A stretch of DNA of 64,000 nt from Mesorhizobium sp. 65-26 (GTDB lineage: Bacteria > Pseudomonadota > Alphaproteobacteria > Rhizobiales > Rhizobiaceae), in the NCBI GenBank assembly GCA_001899205.1, contig MKVL01000004.1:186001-250000 (forward strand). The letters are read 5' to 3'. Below the pieces are notes generated by a model. It did no database searches. It was not told the origin of the DNA and was given only the letters and a program-made list of their open reading frames with translations. This document shows, one piece after another, positions 51,095 through 60,401 of this stretch (position 1 is the stretch's first letter; each line of letters opens with the position of its first letter). The position numbers and the translations under genes are program-made.

Positions 51095-51117
51095 GGACGA
51101 TCAATTATAGATCGTCC
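51095..51117. promoter_or_regulatory. Perfect dyad operator candidate of the SDR gene
   Basis: GGACGATC-N7-GATCGTCC is a perfect 8-bp inverted repeat with centre AATTATA. Its right half repeats the motif found before the AraC gene. TTGGAC at 51080-51085 could be the -35 element, which would put the -10 inside the dyad. The distance to the SDR ATG is 48 bases. Confidence 0.65.
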
Positions 51118-51165
51118 AATGCGGAGCGCCTATCAATCGACCGTCCGAACAACACGGAGGTCAAA

Positions 51166-51942
51166 ATGCAAACGATCCTGATTACCGGCAGCTCGTCCGG
51201 CTACGGCCGCGAGACGGCCCGCTTCTTCCTTGCCAACGGTTGGAATGTCATCGCCACGATGCGTAAGCCCGACCCGGATGTGCTGCCCCGCTCGGAGCGC
51301 CTGAAAATCCTGCCTCTCGACGTAACGCGCGATGACAGCATTGCCGCGGTCATCGACGCCGCTGGGCCGATCGACGTCCTGGTCAACAACGCCGGCATCG
51401 GGGTGGTGGGTGCATTCGAGGCGACCCCGATGTCGCAGGTTCGCAAGGTGTTCGAAACCAACACGCTCGGCGTCATGGCCATGACCCAGGCCGTCATTCC
51501 CCAGATGCGCGAGCGACGCTCGGGCGTCATCGTGAACGTCACCTCCTCCGTCACCCTCGCGGCGATGCCGCTTGCGGCCGCCTACACCGCCAGCAAGCAG
51601 GCCGTCGAGGGTTTCACCGGTTCCCTGGCGCACGAACTGGCCTTCTTTGGCGTGCGAGCCAAGCTCGTCGAGCCCGGCTATGGGCCGACGACGCGCTTTG
51701 CCGAAAACACCGACGTCAGGATCGAGGACCTCATCCCGCCGTCTTACGCCACTTTTGCCGGCCCTATCTTCGCCGCCTTCGCGAATCCCGGCGCGACCAC
51801 GAAGGAGATCGATGTGGCGAAGGCGGTCTGGGCCGCGGTGCACGACGCGACAGACCAGCTCCATTTCCCCGGAGGGGAAGACGCGGAAGCACTGGCCAAG
51901 GCCCGGTTTGGCACGGCCCCAGGCAACGTGGCGCACCCATAG
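51166..51942 (+). CDS. Short-chain dehydrogenase/reductase (SDR)
   Basis: The 258-residue enzyme has the NAD(P) motif ITGSSSGYGRETARFF near residue 6, LVNNAGIGVVGAF near residue 72, the catalytic Ser in VNVTSSVTLAAMPLAAAY and Tyr-x-x-x-Lys in AYTASKQAVEGF near residue 142. Such AraC-linked SDRs are often annotated as stress-related oxidoreductases. It carries a perfect dyad in its promoter. It is the only gene between that dyad and the convergent MFS gene. Confidence 0.9.
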   Translation: MQTILITGSSSGYGRETARFFLANGWNVIATMRKPDPDVLPRSERLKILPLDVTRDDSIAAVIDAAGPIDVLVNNAGIGVVGAFEATPMSQVRKVFETNTLGVMAMTQAVIPQMRERRSGVIVNVTSSVTLAAMPLAAAYTASKQAVEGFTGSLAHELAFFGVRAKLVEPGYGPTTRFAENTDVRIEDLIPPSYATFAGPIFAAFANPGATTKEIDVAKAVWAAVHDATDQLHFPGGEDAEALAKARFGTAPGNVAHP

Positions 51943-51997
51943 GCGCGGTGCCGAAGGCGGTGGATTCATCCGAACCCGCCGCCATGCCGCGCCGGCG

Positions 51998-53299
51998 TCA
52001 GCGACGCCTGCCGTCCATCCACAGCGCAAGCAAGGTGCAGGCCGCGCCTGAGAGAAGATAGGCGCCGGCGGCGATCAGGCCGAAATTGCCGGCAAGCAGC
52101 AGCGCCGCCAGCGGCGCAAAGCCGGCGCCGAACATCCAGGCAAGATCCGACGTTATGGCAGAGCCGGTGTAGCGATAGCGCCGCGAGAAGCTCGAGGCGA
52201 CGACGCCAGAGGATTGCCCGAAGCTCAGCCCGAGCAGGATGAAGCCAAGTATCATGAACAGGGCCTCGCCCACCGTCCCGCCGTCCAGGAGCTGCGGCGC
52301 GAAGCCGGAGAACGTCGCGATGGCGATCGCCGAACCGCCGAGCAGGGCGCGGCGCCCGACGCGGTCGGCCAGGGGGCCCGATGCGACGATGGCGGCTATG
52401 CCGAAAAGCGCGCTGACCGCCTCGATGACGAGGAAGCGTTCAGGCCCTTCCCTGGTGAAAAGGAACACCCAGGAGAGCGGAAACACCGTCACCATGTGGA
52501 AGAGCGCGAAGCTTGCCAGCGGCGCGAAGGCGCCGACCACGACGTTGCGGCCTTCGGCACGGATCGTATCGCGGATGCGTGTCGGCTGAAGGTCGCCGCT
52601 TTCGTAGAGTCTGGCGAACTCAGGCGTGACGACGATGCGCAGCCTGGCGAAAAGCGCCACGACATTGATGGCGAAGGCGACGAAGAACGGATAGCGCCAG
52701 CCCCAGGCGAAGAAGTCGTCGGCCGACAGGTTGGCGACGAAGAAGGCGAACAGCGCGCTGGCCACGATCAGGCCGATCGGCGCGCCGAGTTGCGGGATCA
52801 TCGCATAGATGCCGCGCCGGTTCTCCGGCGCGTTGAGCGCCAGCAGCGAGGGCAGTCCGTCCCAGGTTCCGCCCAGGGCCAGACCCTGCCCGATGCGGGC
52901 AAGCGCAAGCAGCCAGATCGCCAGCGCGCCGATATCGGCGTAGGCGGGCAGGAACGCGATGGCGACGGTCGAGGTGCCGAGCATGAAAAGCGCGCTCGTC
53001 AGCTTCGCTCCCCGGCCATAGGCGCGATCGACCGCCATGAACAGCATCGTGCCGAAAGGGCGCGCGACGAAGGCGAGCGCGAAGATCGCGAAGGAATAGA
53101 GCGTGCCGGTGAACGGATCGTGCGCGGGGAACAGAAGCTTGGGAAAGACCACGACCGAGGCGATCGCGTAGACGAAGAAGTCGAAGAACTCGGACGTCCT
53201 GCCGATGATGACGCCGACCGCGATGTCGCCGGCGCTCACCTGCCCGTGGTGCGAGCCGATCAATTCGCTGTTTTCTTCAGCAGTTGAAAGCCGAGCCAT
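51998..53299 (-). CDS. MFS transporter (metabolite:H+ symporter type)
   Basis: The 433-residue protein has twelve likely membrane segments and the symporter-family signature after segment 2 (ALAFVARPFGTMLFMAVDRA), repeated weakly as GPLADRVGRRALLGG in the second half. IGVIIGRTSEFFDFFVYAI-like sequence near residue 26 (GVIIGRTSEFFDFFVYAIAS) is the usual first segment of the organic-acid symporters (ShiA/KgtP/ProP type). The ATG at 53299 is preferred; the reading from 53341 adds 14 residues without a ribosome site. It is divergent from cyoA, and the shared 217-base gap has two dyads. Substrate unknown. Confidence 0.88.
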   Translation of the reverse strand: MARLSTAEENSELIGSHHGQVSAGDIAVGVIIGRTSEFFDFFVYAIASVVVFPKLLFPAHDPFTGTLYSFAIFALAFVARPFGTMLFMAVDRAYGRGAKLTSALFMLGTSTVAIAFLPAYADIGALAIWLLALARIGQGLALGGTWDGLPSLLALNAPENRRGIYAMIPQLGAPIGLIVASALFAFFVANLSADDFFAWGWRYPFFVAFAINVVALFARLRIVVTPEFARLYESGDLQPTRIRDTIRAEGRNVVVGAFAPLASFALFHMVTVFPLSWVFLFTREGPERFLVIEAVSALFGIAAIVASGPLADRVGRRALLGGSAIAIATFSGFAPQLLDGGTVGEALFMILGFILLGLSFGQSSGVVASSFSRRYRYTGSAITSDLAWMFGAGFAPLAALLLAGNFGLIAAGAYLLSGAACTLLALWMDGRRR

Positions 53300-53360
53300 G
53301 TTTTCCGTCGCCTTAGAGAAGGAATGGTTCGCCGGCCGCACGGGGCCGCCGGGATCTTAT

Positions 53361-53373
53361 TGTGCATTGCACA
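53361..53373. promoter_or_regulatory. Short perfect dyad between MFS and cyoA genes
   Basis: TGTGCATTGCACA has 6-bp arms around one base. It lies 62 bases before the MFS start on the minus strand and may serve that promoter. Confidence 0.4.
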
Positions 53374-53399
53374 CTTTGCCGAACCGGCGCGGCATGGGC

Positions 53400-53418
53400 A
53401 TTGGACAAATTGTCCAAT
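53400..53418. promoter_or_regulatory. Perfect 19-bp dyad between MFS and cyoA genes
   Basis: ATTGGACAA, A and TTGTCCAAT form a perfect 9-bp inverted repeat, 99 bases before the cyoA ATG and 101 bases before the MFS start. It does not match the FNR box (TTGAT-N4-ATCAA). The central position in a divergent gap suits a repressor that controls both directions, for example of the TetR or MarR type; neither is coded next to it. Confidence 0.55.
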
Positions 53419-53516
53419 GTCGCGGCGCGGCCGCCGAGTTTAGCCCTCAAGCACGATACCGCACTGCAACAATGCATGGAGCCGACAATGCGACCGGCCA
53501 CCAAGGGCAGCGTTCG

Positions 53517-54689
53517 ATGAGACGATTTGGAACCCTGCTTCTGCTTCCGCTGATCGGGCTGCTGAGCGGCTGCGATTTCGTCGTCCTTGCGCCGGCCGGC
53601 GACATCGCGGCCCAGCAGCGTGACCTGCTCGTCGTCTCGACCGGCCTGATGCTGATCATCATCATACCCGTGATGGCGCTGACTGTCTTCTTCGCATGGC
53701 GCTACCGGCAATCGAACACATCCGCGACCTACGCGCCCGATTGGGATCACTCGACCAAGCTCGAACTGCTGATCTGGGCGGCGCCCCTTCTCATCATCAT
53801 CTGCTTGGGCGCCCTGACCTGGCTGGGCACGCATCTGCTCGATCCTTATCGCAGGATCGATCGCATCGAGGCGGGACAACCCGTCACGCAGGAGCACAAG
53901 CCGATCCGAGTGGAGGTCGTCGCGCTCGATTGGAAGTGGCTCTTCATCTATCCGGACCTGGGCATTGCCGCCGTCAACGAACTGGCGGCGCCCGTCAACC
54001 AGCCGATCGATTTCCGCATCACCTCGTCGGCGGTGATGAACTCCTTCTACATTCCGGCTCTCGCCGGCCAGATCTACGCCATGCCGGGCATGGAGACGAA
54101 GCTGCACGCCGTCATCAACCGGCCCGGCACCTATACCGGCTTCTCGGCGAACTACAGCGGCGCGGGCTTCTCCGGCATGCGCTTCGCCTTCCATGGGTTC
54201 TCTCCCGAAGCCTTCGACCAGTGGGTGGCGCAGGCGAGGTCCGGCGGAACGACGCTCAGCCGCGACGTCTACCTGGCGCTGGAGCAGCCCAGCGAGAATG
54301 AACCGGTCCGCCGCTTCGCGTCCGTCGACCCCGATCTCTACAACGCCATCCTCAACATGTGCGTCGAGCGCGGCAAGATGTGCATGAACGAGATGATGTC
54401 GATCGACGCCAAGGGTGGTCTCGGTCTTGCCGGCGTCCGCAACACGCTGCCGCTCGAATACGACAAGTTCGCGCGGCGCGGCGCCGTGTTCGGCCCCGAC
54501 CCCGCCTATGTCGCGAGCATCTGCACGGCGGAGGAAGCTGCCGCGGCGGCGCGCGCCGCCCGTGGCAACCAATCGGACTGGGTGCTGAAGGACCTTTCGC
54601 CGCTGCGCGGCGCGGGCCTGCTGCGCCCCGGCGTCGCCAGCCTGCGGGCGGAGGCAGCGATGCCGTCCGCCAGCCAGCGGCCACTCTAG
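53517..54689 (+). CDS. cyoA: Cytochrome bo ubiquinol oxidase subunit II
   Basis: The 390-residue subunit is a lipoprotein ([20 protein letters not shown], lipobox Cys near residue 19) with two membrane segments ([20 protein letters not shown], then [20 protein letters not shown]). A periplasmic cupredoxin domain follows ([20 protein letters not shown], then [20 protein letters not shown]). The Cu-A ligands of cytochrome c oxidases are absent, as in quinol oxidases. The C-terminus is longer than the core fold and rich in Ala and Arg. The ATG at 53517 starts the leader. It is the first gene of the cyo operon. Confidence 0.93.
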   Translation: MRRFGTLLLLPLIGLLSGCDFVVLAPAGDIAAQQRDLLVVSTGLMLIIIIPVMALTVFFAWRYRQSNTSATYAPDWDHSTKLELLIWAAPLLIIICLGALTWLGTHLLDPYRRIDRIEAGQPVTQEHKPIRVEVVALDWKWLFIYPDLGIAAVNELAAPVNQPIDFRITSSAVMNSFYIPALAGQIYAMPGMETKLHAVINRPGTYTGFSANYSGAGFSGMRFAFHGFSPEAFDQWVAQARSGGTTLSRDVYLALEQPSENEPVRRFASVDPDLYNAILNMCVERGKMCMNEMMSIDAKGGLGLAGVRNTLPLEYDKFARRGAVFGPDPAYVASICTAEEAAAAARAARGNQSDWVLKDLSPLRGAGLLRPGVASLRAEAAMPSASQRPL

Positions 54690-54706
54690 CTACAAGGGGA
54701 CGGCGG

Positions 54707-56704
54707 ATGTCCGACTCACTGACCAAGTTCATCTTCGGCCGCCTCAGCTGGGAATCGCTGCCCCTGCACGAGCCGATCGTGGTCGCCACTTTCGCCGTCG
54801 TCGCCCTCGGCGGCGTGGCCCTTCTCGCCGCGCTCACCTATTTCCGCCTCTGGGGCTATCTGTGGCGGGAGTGGTTCACCAGCGTCGACCACAAGAAGAT
54901 CGGCATCATGTACATGGTGCTGGGGCTGGTCATGCTGCTGCGCGGCTTCTCCGACGCCATCATGATGCGCCTGCAGCAGGCTATCGCCTTCAACGGTTCG
55001 GAAGGCTATCTGAACGCCCATCACTACGATCAGATCTTCACCGCCCATGGCGTGATCATGATCTTCTTCGTCGCGATGCCGTTCGTCACCGGTCTGATGA
55101 ACTACGTCGTTCCGCTGCAGATCGGCGCCCGCGACGTGTCGTTCCCGTTCCTCAACAATTTCAGCTTCTGGATGACGGTCGGCGGCGCGGTGCTGGTGAT
55201 GATGTCGCTGTTCGTCGGCGAATTCGCGAGGACGGGCTGGCTCGCTTATCCGCCGCTTTCCAACATCGGCTACAGTCCCGATGTCGGCGTCGATTATTAC
55301 ATATGGGCCCTGCAGGTGGCCGGCGTCGGCACGACGCTGTCCGGCATCAACCTGATCTGCACCATCGTCAAGATGCGCGCCCCCGGCATGACGATGATGC
55401 GCATGCCCGTCTTCACCTGGACCTCGCTCTGCACCAACGTGCTGATCGTGGCGTCATTCCCCGTGCTCACGGCCGTGCTGGCGATGCTGGGGCTCGATCG
55501 CTATGTCGGCACGAACTTCTTCACCAACGACTTCGGCGGCAACCCGATGATGTATGTGAACCTCATCTGGATATGGGGTCACCCGGAAGTCTACATTCTC
55601 ATTCTGCCGCTGTTCGGCGTCTTCTCCGAGGTCACCTCGACCTTCTCCGGCAAGCGCCTGTTCGGCTACACCTCGATGGTCTACGCCACGGTGGTCATCA
55701 CCATCCTGTCGTATCTCGTCTGGCTGCACCACTTCTTCACCATGGGCTCGGGCGCCAGCGTCAATTCCTTCTTCGGCATCACGACGATGATCATCTCGAT
55801 CCCGACGGGCGCCAAGATCTTCAACTGGCTCTTCACCATGTATCGCGGCCGCATCCGCTTCGAGCTGCCGATGATGTGGACCGTGGCCTTCATGCTGACC
55901 TTCGTCGTCGGCGGCATGACCGGCGTGCTGCTCGCGGTGCCGCCAGCGGATTTCGTGCTGCACAACAGCCTGTTCCTGATCGCGCACTTCCACAACGTCA
56001 TCATCGGCGGCGTGCTGTTCGGCCTGTTCGCCGGCATCGCCTACTGGTGGCCGAAGGCCTTCGGCTTCAAGCTCGACCCGTTCTGGGGCAAGGTCTCGTT
56101 CTGGTGCTGGGTTGTCGGCTTCTGGCTGGCCTTCATGCCGCTCTACGTCCTCGGCCTGATGGGCGTGACGCGCCGCATGCGGGTGTTCGACGATCCGTCG
56201 CTGCAGATATGGTTCGTCATCGCGGCGGTGGGCGCGGTGCTGATCGCGGCCGGCATCGCCGCCTTCCTGATCCAGATCTTCGTCTCGATCCGGAGGCGCG
56301 AGGCGCTGACCGATCCGACCGGCGATCCCTGGGACGGGCGCACGCTCGAATGGTCCACCTCGTCTCCGCCGCCGGCCTACAACTTCGCCTTCACCCCGGT
56401 GGTGCGCGACAACGACGCCTGGTGGGACATGAAGAAGGCCGGCTACAAGCGCCCGCTCTCGGGCTACAAGCCGATCCATATGCCCAGCAACACCGGCACC
56501 GGCGTCGTCCTGGCGGCCTTCAGCGTGGCGCTCGGTTTCGGCCTGATCTGGTACATGTGGTGGCTGGCCGCGCTGAGCTTCGTGTGCCTCATCGCCACCG
56601 CGATCGGCCACACTTTCAACTACCACCGTGACTTCCACATTCCGGCCACCGAGGTCGAACAGACGGAAGAGGCGAGGACGGCGCTTCTCGCCGCTCAGGG
56701 CTAG
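54707..56704 (+). CDS. cyoB: Cytochrome bo ubiquinol oxidase subunit I
   Basis: The 665-residue haem-copper oxidase has the full CyoB length. The metal ligands are visible: His in [16 protein letters not shown], His and cross-linked Tyr in [17 protein letters not shown] near residue 285-300, the two copper His in [14 protein letters not shown] and the haem His pair in [33 protein letters not shown] is the usual quinol-oxidase start. The enzyme oxidises ubiquinol, reduces oxygen to water and pumps protons at the inner membrane. It starts 17 bases after cyoA. Confidence 0.96.
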   Translation: MSDSLTKFIFGRLSWESLPLHEPIVVATFAVVALGGVALLAALTYFRLWGYLWREWFTSVDHKKIGIMYMVLGLVMLLRGFSDAIMMRLQQAIAFNGSEGYLNAHHYDQIFTAHGVIMIFFVAMPFVTGLMNYVVPLQIGARDVSFPFLNNFSFWMTVGGAVLVMMSLFVGEFARTGWLAYPPLSNIGYSPDVGVDYYIWALQVAGVGTTLSGINLICTIVKMRAPGMTMMRMPVFTWTSLCTNVLIVASFPVLTAVLAMLGLDRYVGTNFFTNDFGGNPMMYVNLIWIWGHPEVYILILPLFGVFSEVTSTFSGKRLFGYTSMVYATVVITILSYLVWLHHFFTMGSGASVNSFFGITTMIISIPTGAKIFNWLFTMYRGRIRFELPMMWTVAFMLTFVVGGMTGVLLAVPPADFVLHNSLFLIAHFHNVIIGGVLFGLFAGIAYWWPKAFGFKLDPFWGKVSFWCWVVGFWLAFMPLYVLGLMGVTRRMRVFDDPSLQIWFVIAAVGAVLIAAGIAAFLIQIFVSIRRREALTDPTGDPWDGRTLEWSTSSPPPAYNFAFTPVVRDNDAWWDMKKAGYKRPLSGYKPIHMPSNTGTGVVLAAFSVALGFGLIWYMWWLAALSFVCLIATAIGHTFNYHRDFHIPATEVEQTEEARTALLAAQG

Positions 56705-56713
56705 GGTTTGAGC

Positions 56714-57340
56714 ATGACATCGATGGCGACAACGGCTGGTGCTGAACCGGTCTTTCACCTGAAGGACGAGCACGAGCATGCCGAGGGCGGCAGCACGATG
56801 CTGGGCTTCTGGATCTATCTGATGAGCGACTGCCTCATCTTCGCGATGCTGTTCGCGGCCTATGGCGTGCTCGGCGGCAACTATGCGGCGGGGCCGGGTC
56901 CGAAGGACCTGTTCGACCTGCCGCTGGTCGCGATCAACACCACCATGCTGCTGCTCTCGTCGATCACCTACGGCTTCGCCATGCTGACGATGGACAAGGG
57001 GCGTATCGCGGCGACGCAGGCATGGCTCGCCGTGACCGGGCTGTTCGGCCTGGCGTTCCTCGGCATCGAGCTCTACGAGTTCGCGCACATGATCCATGAG
57101 GGCGCCACCCCGCAGCGCAGTGCCTTCCTGTCGGCCTTCTTCACGCTCGTCGGCACGCACGGCCTGCATGTCACCTTCGGCATCATCTGGCTGGTCACCC
57201 TGATGGTCCAGGTGGGCAGGCGCGGCCTGATCGAGGCTAACCGCCGCCGGCTGATGTGCCTCAGCATGTTCTGGCACTTCCTCGACGTCATCTGGATCGG
57301 CGTCTTCACCTTCGTCTACCTGATGGGAATGTTGCGATGA
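56714..57340 (+). CDS. cyoC: Cytochrome bo ubiquinol oxidase subunit III
   Basis: The 208-residue subunit has five membrane segments and the CyoC pattern: TMLGFWIYLMSDCLIFAMLF near residue 28, FLGIELYEFAHMIHEGATPQ near residue 116 and FWHFLDVIWIGVFTFVYLMG at the end. The start is taken as the ATG at 56714, nine bases after the cyoB stop. TTG 56708 and ATG 56723 are alternatives. It overlaps cyoD by ATGA. Confidence 0.94.
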   Translation: MTSMATTAGAEPVFHLKDEHEHAEGGSTMLGFWIYLMSDCLIFAMLFAAYGVLGGNYAAGPGPKDLFDLPLVAINTTMLLLSSITYGFAMLTMDKGRIAATQAWLAVTGLFGLAFLGIELYEFAHMIHEGATPQRSAFLSAFFTLVGTHGLHVTFGIIWLVTLMVQVGRRGLIEANRRRLMCLSMFWHFLDVIWIGVFTFVYLMGMLR

Positions 57341-57717
57341 GCACGCATGAGCATGCCGGCCATGACACCCACGCGCACGGCGCCGCGCCGGCGCACGGGT
57401 CGTTGAGGAGCTACCTGATCGGGTTTGTCCTGTCGGTCATCCTGACGGCGATCCCGTTCTGGCTGGTGATGACGGGAGCCATCCAGAACAACCAGGTCAC
57501 CGCCGTTGTCATCATGGTGCTGGCCGCGGTGCAGATCGTGGTCCATATGGTGTTCTTCCTGCACATGAACACGGTCTCGGAAGGGGGATGGTCGATGCTG
57601 GCCCTGATCTTCACGCTGATCCTGGTCGTCATCGTGCTGACCGGGTCGCTCTGGGTGATGTACCACCTCAACGCCAACATGATGCCCGGTCTGCACGAGA
57701 TGCGGGAGATGCCATGA
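57337..57717 (+). CDS. cyoD: Cytochrome bo ubiquinol oxidase subunit IV
   Basis: The 126-residue subunit has a His-rich N-terminus (EHAGHDTHAHGAAPAHG) and three membrane segments. YLIGFVLSVILTAIPFWLVM near residue 26 and QIVVHMVFFLHMNTVSEGGW near residue 66 are typical of CyoD. It overlaps cyoC and the SURF1 gene. No cyoE (haem O synthase) follows, so that function is coded elsewhere. Confidence 0.92.
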   Translation: MSTHEHAGHDTHAHGAAPAHGSLRSYLIGFVLSVILTAIPFWLVMTGAIQNNQVTAVVIMVLAAVQIVVHMVFFLHMNTVSEGGWSMLALIFTLILVVIVLTGSLWVMYHLNANMMPGLHEMREMP

Positions 57718-58529
57718 GCCCGGCTCCGGGCGCAGGGAGGACCGACGTCGAAACAAAAGATGCGCGTGAACCGGCCAATGGTGCCGCGCATCCTCCTGCC
57801 CGGAAAGCCGCGGGGCGATCGCCCGTGGCTCGATTTGCAGCTCTGCTGCTCACGCTGCTTGGCGTGGCCGTTTTCATCGCTCTTGGCATATGGCAACTCG
57901 AAAGGCGGGTCTGGAAGCTCGACCTGATCGCGCGTGTCGAAGCGCGCGTCCATGCGCCGGCGGTCGACACTCCGGGGCCGCAAAGCTGGTCTGGCATCAA
58001 TGCCGATGGCTACGAATACCGCCATGTCCGGCTGGCCGGCAGCTCCACCGGCAATGCAGACACGCTCGTCCAGGCCGTCACCGAGCTTGGCGGCGGCTAC
58101 TGGGTGCTGACGCCTGTGAGGACCGATCGCGGCTTCGTCGTGATGGTCAATCGCGGTTTCATACCCCTGGAGCGCAAGGCCGAATTCCAGGCGCGGAAGC
58201 CGGTGGAGTCCGCGCCCGTGGTCGTCGAGGGGCTGTTGCGCATGAGCGAGCCGGGGGGCGGCTTCCTGCGCCGCAACGATCCCGCCGGCGATCGCTGGTA
58301 TTCACGCGACGTCGCCGCGATCGCGGCTGCGCGCGGCCTGGGCGAGGTCGCCCCCTATTTCATCGATGCAGGGGCGTCCGGGCCCGGCGAGTGGCCGCGC
58401 GGCGGCCTGACGGTCGTGCACTTCCGCAACACCCATCTCGTCTATGCGTTGACCTGGTTTTCCCTTGCGGCGATGCTGGCCGCTGTCTTGGCCTTCAGGG
58501 GCCGTCGGCGGACCGAGCCGGAAGAATGA
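57714..58529 (+). CDS. SURF1 family oxidase assembly protein
   Basis: The 271-residue protein has two membrane anchors, near residues 42-62 (LLLTLLGVAVFIALGIWQLE) and near 243-263 (YALTWFSLAAMLAAVLAFRG). The SURF1 blocks lie between them: IWQLERRVWKLDLIARVEAR, GGGYWVLTPVRTDRGFVVMV, then NRGFIP and NTHLVYALTWFSLA. SURF1 helps put haem into subunit I of haem-copper oxidases. It takes the place where cyoE usually lies. Both ends overlap neighbours (ATGA), so it is translated with cyoD and the kinase. Confidence 0.92.
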   Translation: MSPAPGAGRTDVETKDAREPANGAAHPPARKAAGRSPVARFAALLLTLLGVAVFIALGIWQLERRVWKLDLIARVEARVHAPAVDTPGPQSWSGINADGYEYRHVRLAGSSTGNADTLVQAVTELGGGYWVLTPVRTDRGFVVMVNRGFIPLERKAEFQARKPVESAPVVVEGLLRMSEPGGGFLRRNDPAGDRWYSRDVAAIAAARGLGEVAPYFIDAGASGPGEWPRGGLTVVHFRNTHLVYALTWFSLAAMLAAVLAFRGRRRTEPEE

Positions 58530-59878
58530 GGGCCTCGATGACGCAGAGCCGTTCCGACGGTCCACTCCTGTCCGTGCCCCTGGCGGGCGGAAAGGACACG
58601 CTCTCGAATCCCGATACGACGAACAGGAAGAACCTGTTCCTGCTTATCCAGTTGCGCTGGCTGGCGGTGGCCGGGCAGGTGCTGACCATTCTGGTGACGC
58701 AATACTGGCTCCAGATCCCTCTTCCGCTCGCCGAGATGGGCGCCGTGGTGGCCTTTCTGGTCGGGCTCAACATCTTCAGCCTCTTCGTCCTGCGCGGTCC
58801 CGGCGCGATCACCAACACACAGCTTTTCATCGCGCTTATCTTCGACATGGCGGCGCTGACGACGCAGCTCTATATGAGCGGCGGCGCGTCCAATCCCTTC
58901 GTCTCCCTCTACCTGCTGCAGATCACGCTTGGCGCGGCCCTGCTGACCCCCCGGTCCACCTGGGCGCTTGTGGTCGCGGCCTCCGCCTGCTTCATCTTCC
59001 TGACCTTCTACTACCAGCCGATCGACATCCCGCATCACGGCGGCAGCGACCTTTTCGCCCTGCACATACGTGGCATGTTCATTTGCTTCATCCTGGCGGC
59101 CGGGCTGATCGTGATCTTCATGACGCGTATCAACCGGAACCTGCGCGAGCGCGACGCCTACCTCGCCGATCTGCGCCAGCGTTCGGCCGAGGAGGATCAT
59201 ATCGTGCGCATGGGCTTGCTCGCCTCCGGCGCCGCGCATGAACTCGGCACGCCGCTTTCCACCATAGCCGTCATCCTGTCCGACTGGCGCCAGATGCGCA
59301 CCTTCAAGCGCAACCGGGAACTGGCGGGCGACGTGGCCGAGATGCAGGCGCAGATCGAGCGCTGCAAGCACATCGTGTCCGGCATCCTGATGTCTTCCGG
59401 CCAGGCAAGGGGCGAGGGGACCATACGGACCACCGTGCGCGGCTTCCTCGACGACCTCGTGAACGAATGGCGATCGAGCCGGCAGGCGCCCCGGCTGGAC
59501 TATCACAATGATTTCCGCCCCGACGAACAGATGGTGTCCGACCTTGCGCTCAAGCAGGTCATCTTCAACGTCCTGGACAATGCGCAGGAGGCCTCGCCCG
59601 ACTGGATCGGCGTAACGGCCGAGCGTCGCGACGAGAAGCTGGTGCTTTCCGTCAACGATCTGGGTCCCGGTTTCGACAAGGATATTTTGGCCGCGCTTGG
59701 CCAACCCTATATGTCGAGCAAGGGGCGGCCCGGCGGTGGCCTGGGCCTGTTCCTGGTGTTCAACGTGGTCCGCAAGCTCGGCGGCGACATTTCCGCGCGC
59801 AACACGCAGCCGGGCGCCCGCGTTACCCTGTCCTTGCCTTTGGCGGCGCTGACGGAAGGAGGCGATGATGAAGCCTGA
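58526..59878 (+). CDS. RegB/PrrB/ActS-type redox sensor histidine kinase
   Basis: The 450-residue kinase has six membrane segments, the quinone-site motif GGASNPF (RegB class hallmark), the phospho-acceptor His at about residue 238 in GAAHELGTPLSTIAVI, and a Cys 42 residues later in QIERCKHIVSGILMSSG, near the place of the redox-active Cys of RegB. The ATPase domain shows NVLDNAQEAS, DLGPGFDKDI and GGGLGLFLV. RegB senses ubiquinone redox state and controls oxidases and electron-transport genes. The ATG at 58526 overlaps the SURF1 stop; ATG 58538 is a possible start. Confidence 0.92.
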   Translation: MRASMTQSRSDGPLLSVPLAGGKDTLSNPDTTNRKNLFLLIQLRWLAVAGQVLTILVTQYWLQIPLPLAEMGAVVAFLVGLNIFSLFVLRGPGAITNTQLFIALIFDMAALTTQLYMSGGASNPFVSLYLLQITLGAALLTPRSTWALVVAASACFIFLTFYYQPIDIPHHGGSDLFALHIRGMFICFILAAGLIVIFMTRINRNLRERDAYLADLRQRSAEEDHIVRMGLLASGAAHELGTPLSTIAVILSDWRQMRTFKRNRELAGDVAEMQAQIERCKHIVSGILMSSGQARGEGTIRTTVRGFLDDLVNEWRSSRQAPRLDYHNDFRPDEQMVSDLALKQVIFNVLDNAQEASPDWIGVTAERRDEKLVLSVNDLGPGFDKDILAALGQPYMSSKGRPGGGLGLFLVFNVVRKLGGDISARNTQPGARVTLSLPLAALTEGGDDEA

Positions 59879-60401
59879 CCGATCCCTGGTTATCGTCGAG
59901 GACGATGCCACCTTCGCGAGGACGCTGAAACGCTCGTTCGAGAAACGCGACTACGAGGTTGTGGTCTGCGAGGACAGGGACGCGCTCGTGCGCGCGCTGG
60001 AGACGAACACGCCCGCTTATGCCGTCGTCGATCTCAAGCTCGGCACGGGCTCCGGGCTCGAATGCGTCAAACTGCTGAGCGCGCGCGATGCCTCGATGCG
60101 GATCGTGGTTCTGACCGGCTTCGCCAGCATCGCGACGGCCGTCGAGGCGATCAAGCTCGGCGCATGTCACTATCTTGCGAAGCCGGCCAACACCGAGGAC
60201 ATCGAAACGGCCTTCGGCCGGGCGGAGGGCGATGTTTCGGTTCCGCTGACGGGCCGTCCGACGTCGATCAAGAACCTCGAATGGGAACGCATCCACGAGA
60301 CGCTGGTCGACACCGGCTTCAACATCTCCGAAACGGCGCGCCGGCTTGGCCTGCATCGGCGAACCCTGGCCCGCAAGCTCGAGAAGCGCGTCGTGCGGTG
60401 A
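59865..60401 (+). CDS. RegA/PrrA/ActR-type response regulator
   Basis: The 178-residue regulator has the acidic pocket and phospho-acceptor Asp (VIVEDDATFARTLKRSFEKR, then YAVVDLKLGTGSGLECVKLL) and the Thr/Lys switch residues in VVLTGFASI and HYLAKPA. A Fis-like helix-turn-helix closes the protein (NISETARRLGLHRRTLARKL). This compact form with a short Pro-containing linker is typical of RegA/ActR. It overlaps the kinase gene by 14 bases. The pair probably controls the cyo operon by quinone redox state. The ATG at 59868 is an equal start. Confidence 0.92.
   Translation: MMKPDRSLVIVEDDATFARTLKRSFEKRDYEVVVCEDRDALVRALETNTPAYAVVDLKLGTGSGLECVKLLSARDASMRIVVLTGFASIATAVEAIKLGACHYLAKPANTEDIETAFGRAEGDVSVPLTGRPTSIKNLEWERIHETLVDTGFNISETARRLGLHRRTLARKLEKRVVR

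Noticed and set aside
52214-53287. 357-codon plus-strand frame over the MFS gene
   Set aside because: Highly charged and repetitive, no motifs; the MFS protein on the minus strand has membrane segments and family signatures.
53400-53418. FNR box before cyoA
   Set aside because: The dyad is TTGGAC...GTCCAA with 9-bp arms and one central base, not TTGAT-N4-ATCAA.
55454-57277. 607-codon minus-strand frame over cyoB and cyoC
   Set aside because: The cyo genes are certain; the antisense frame is rich in Glu, His and Arg as expected from membrane-protein codons read backwards.
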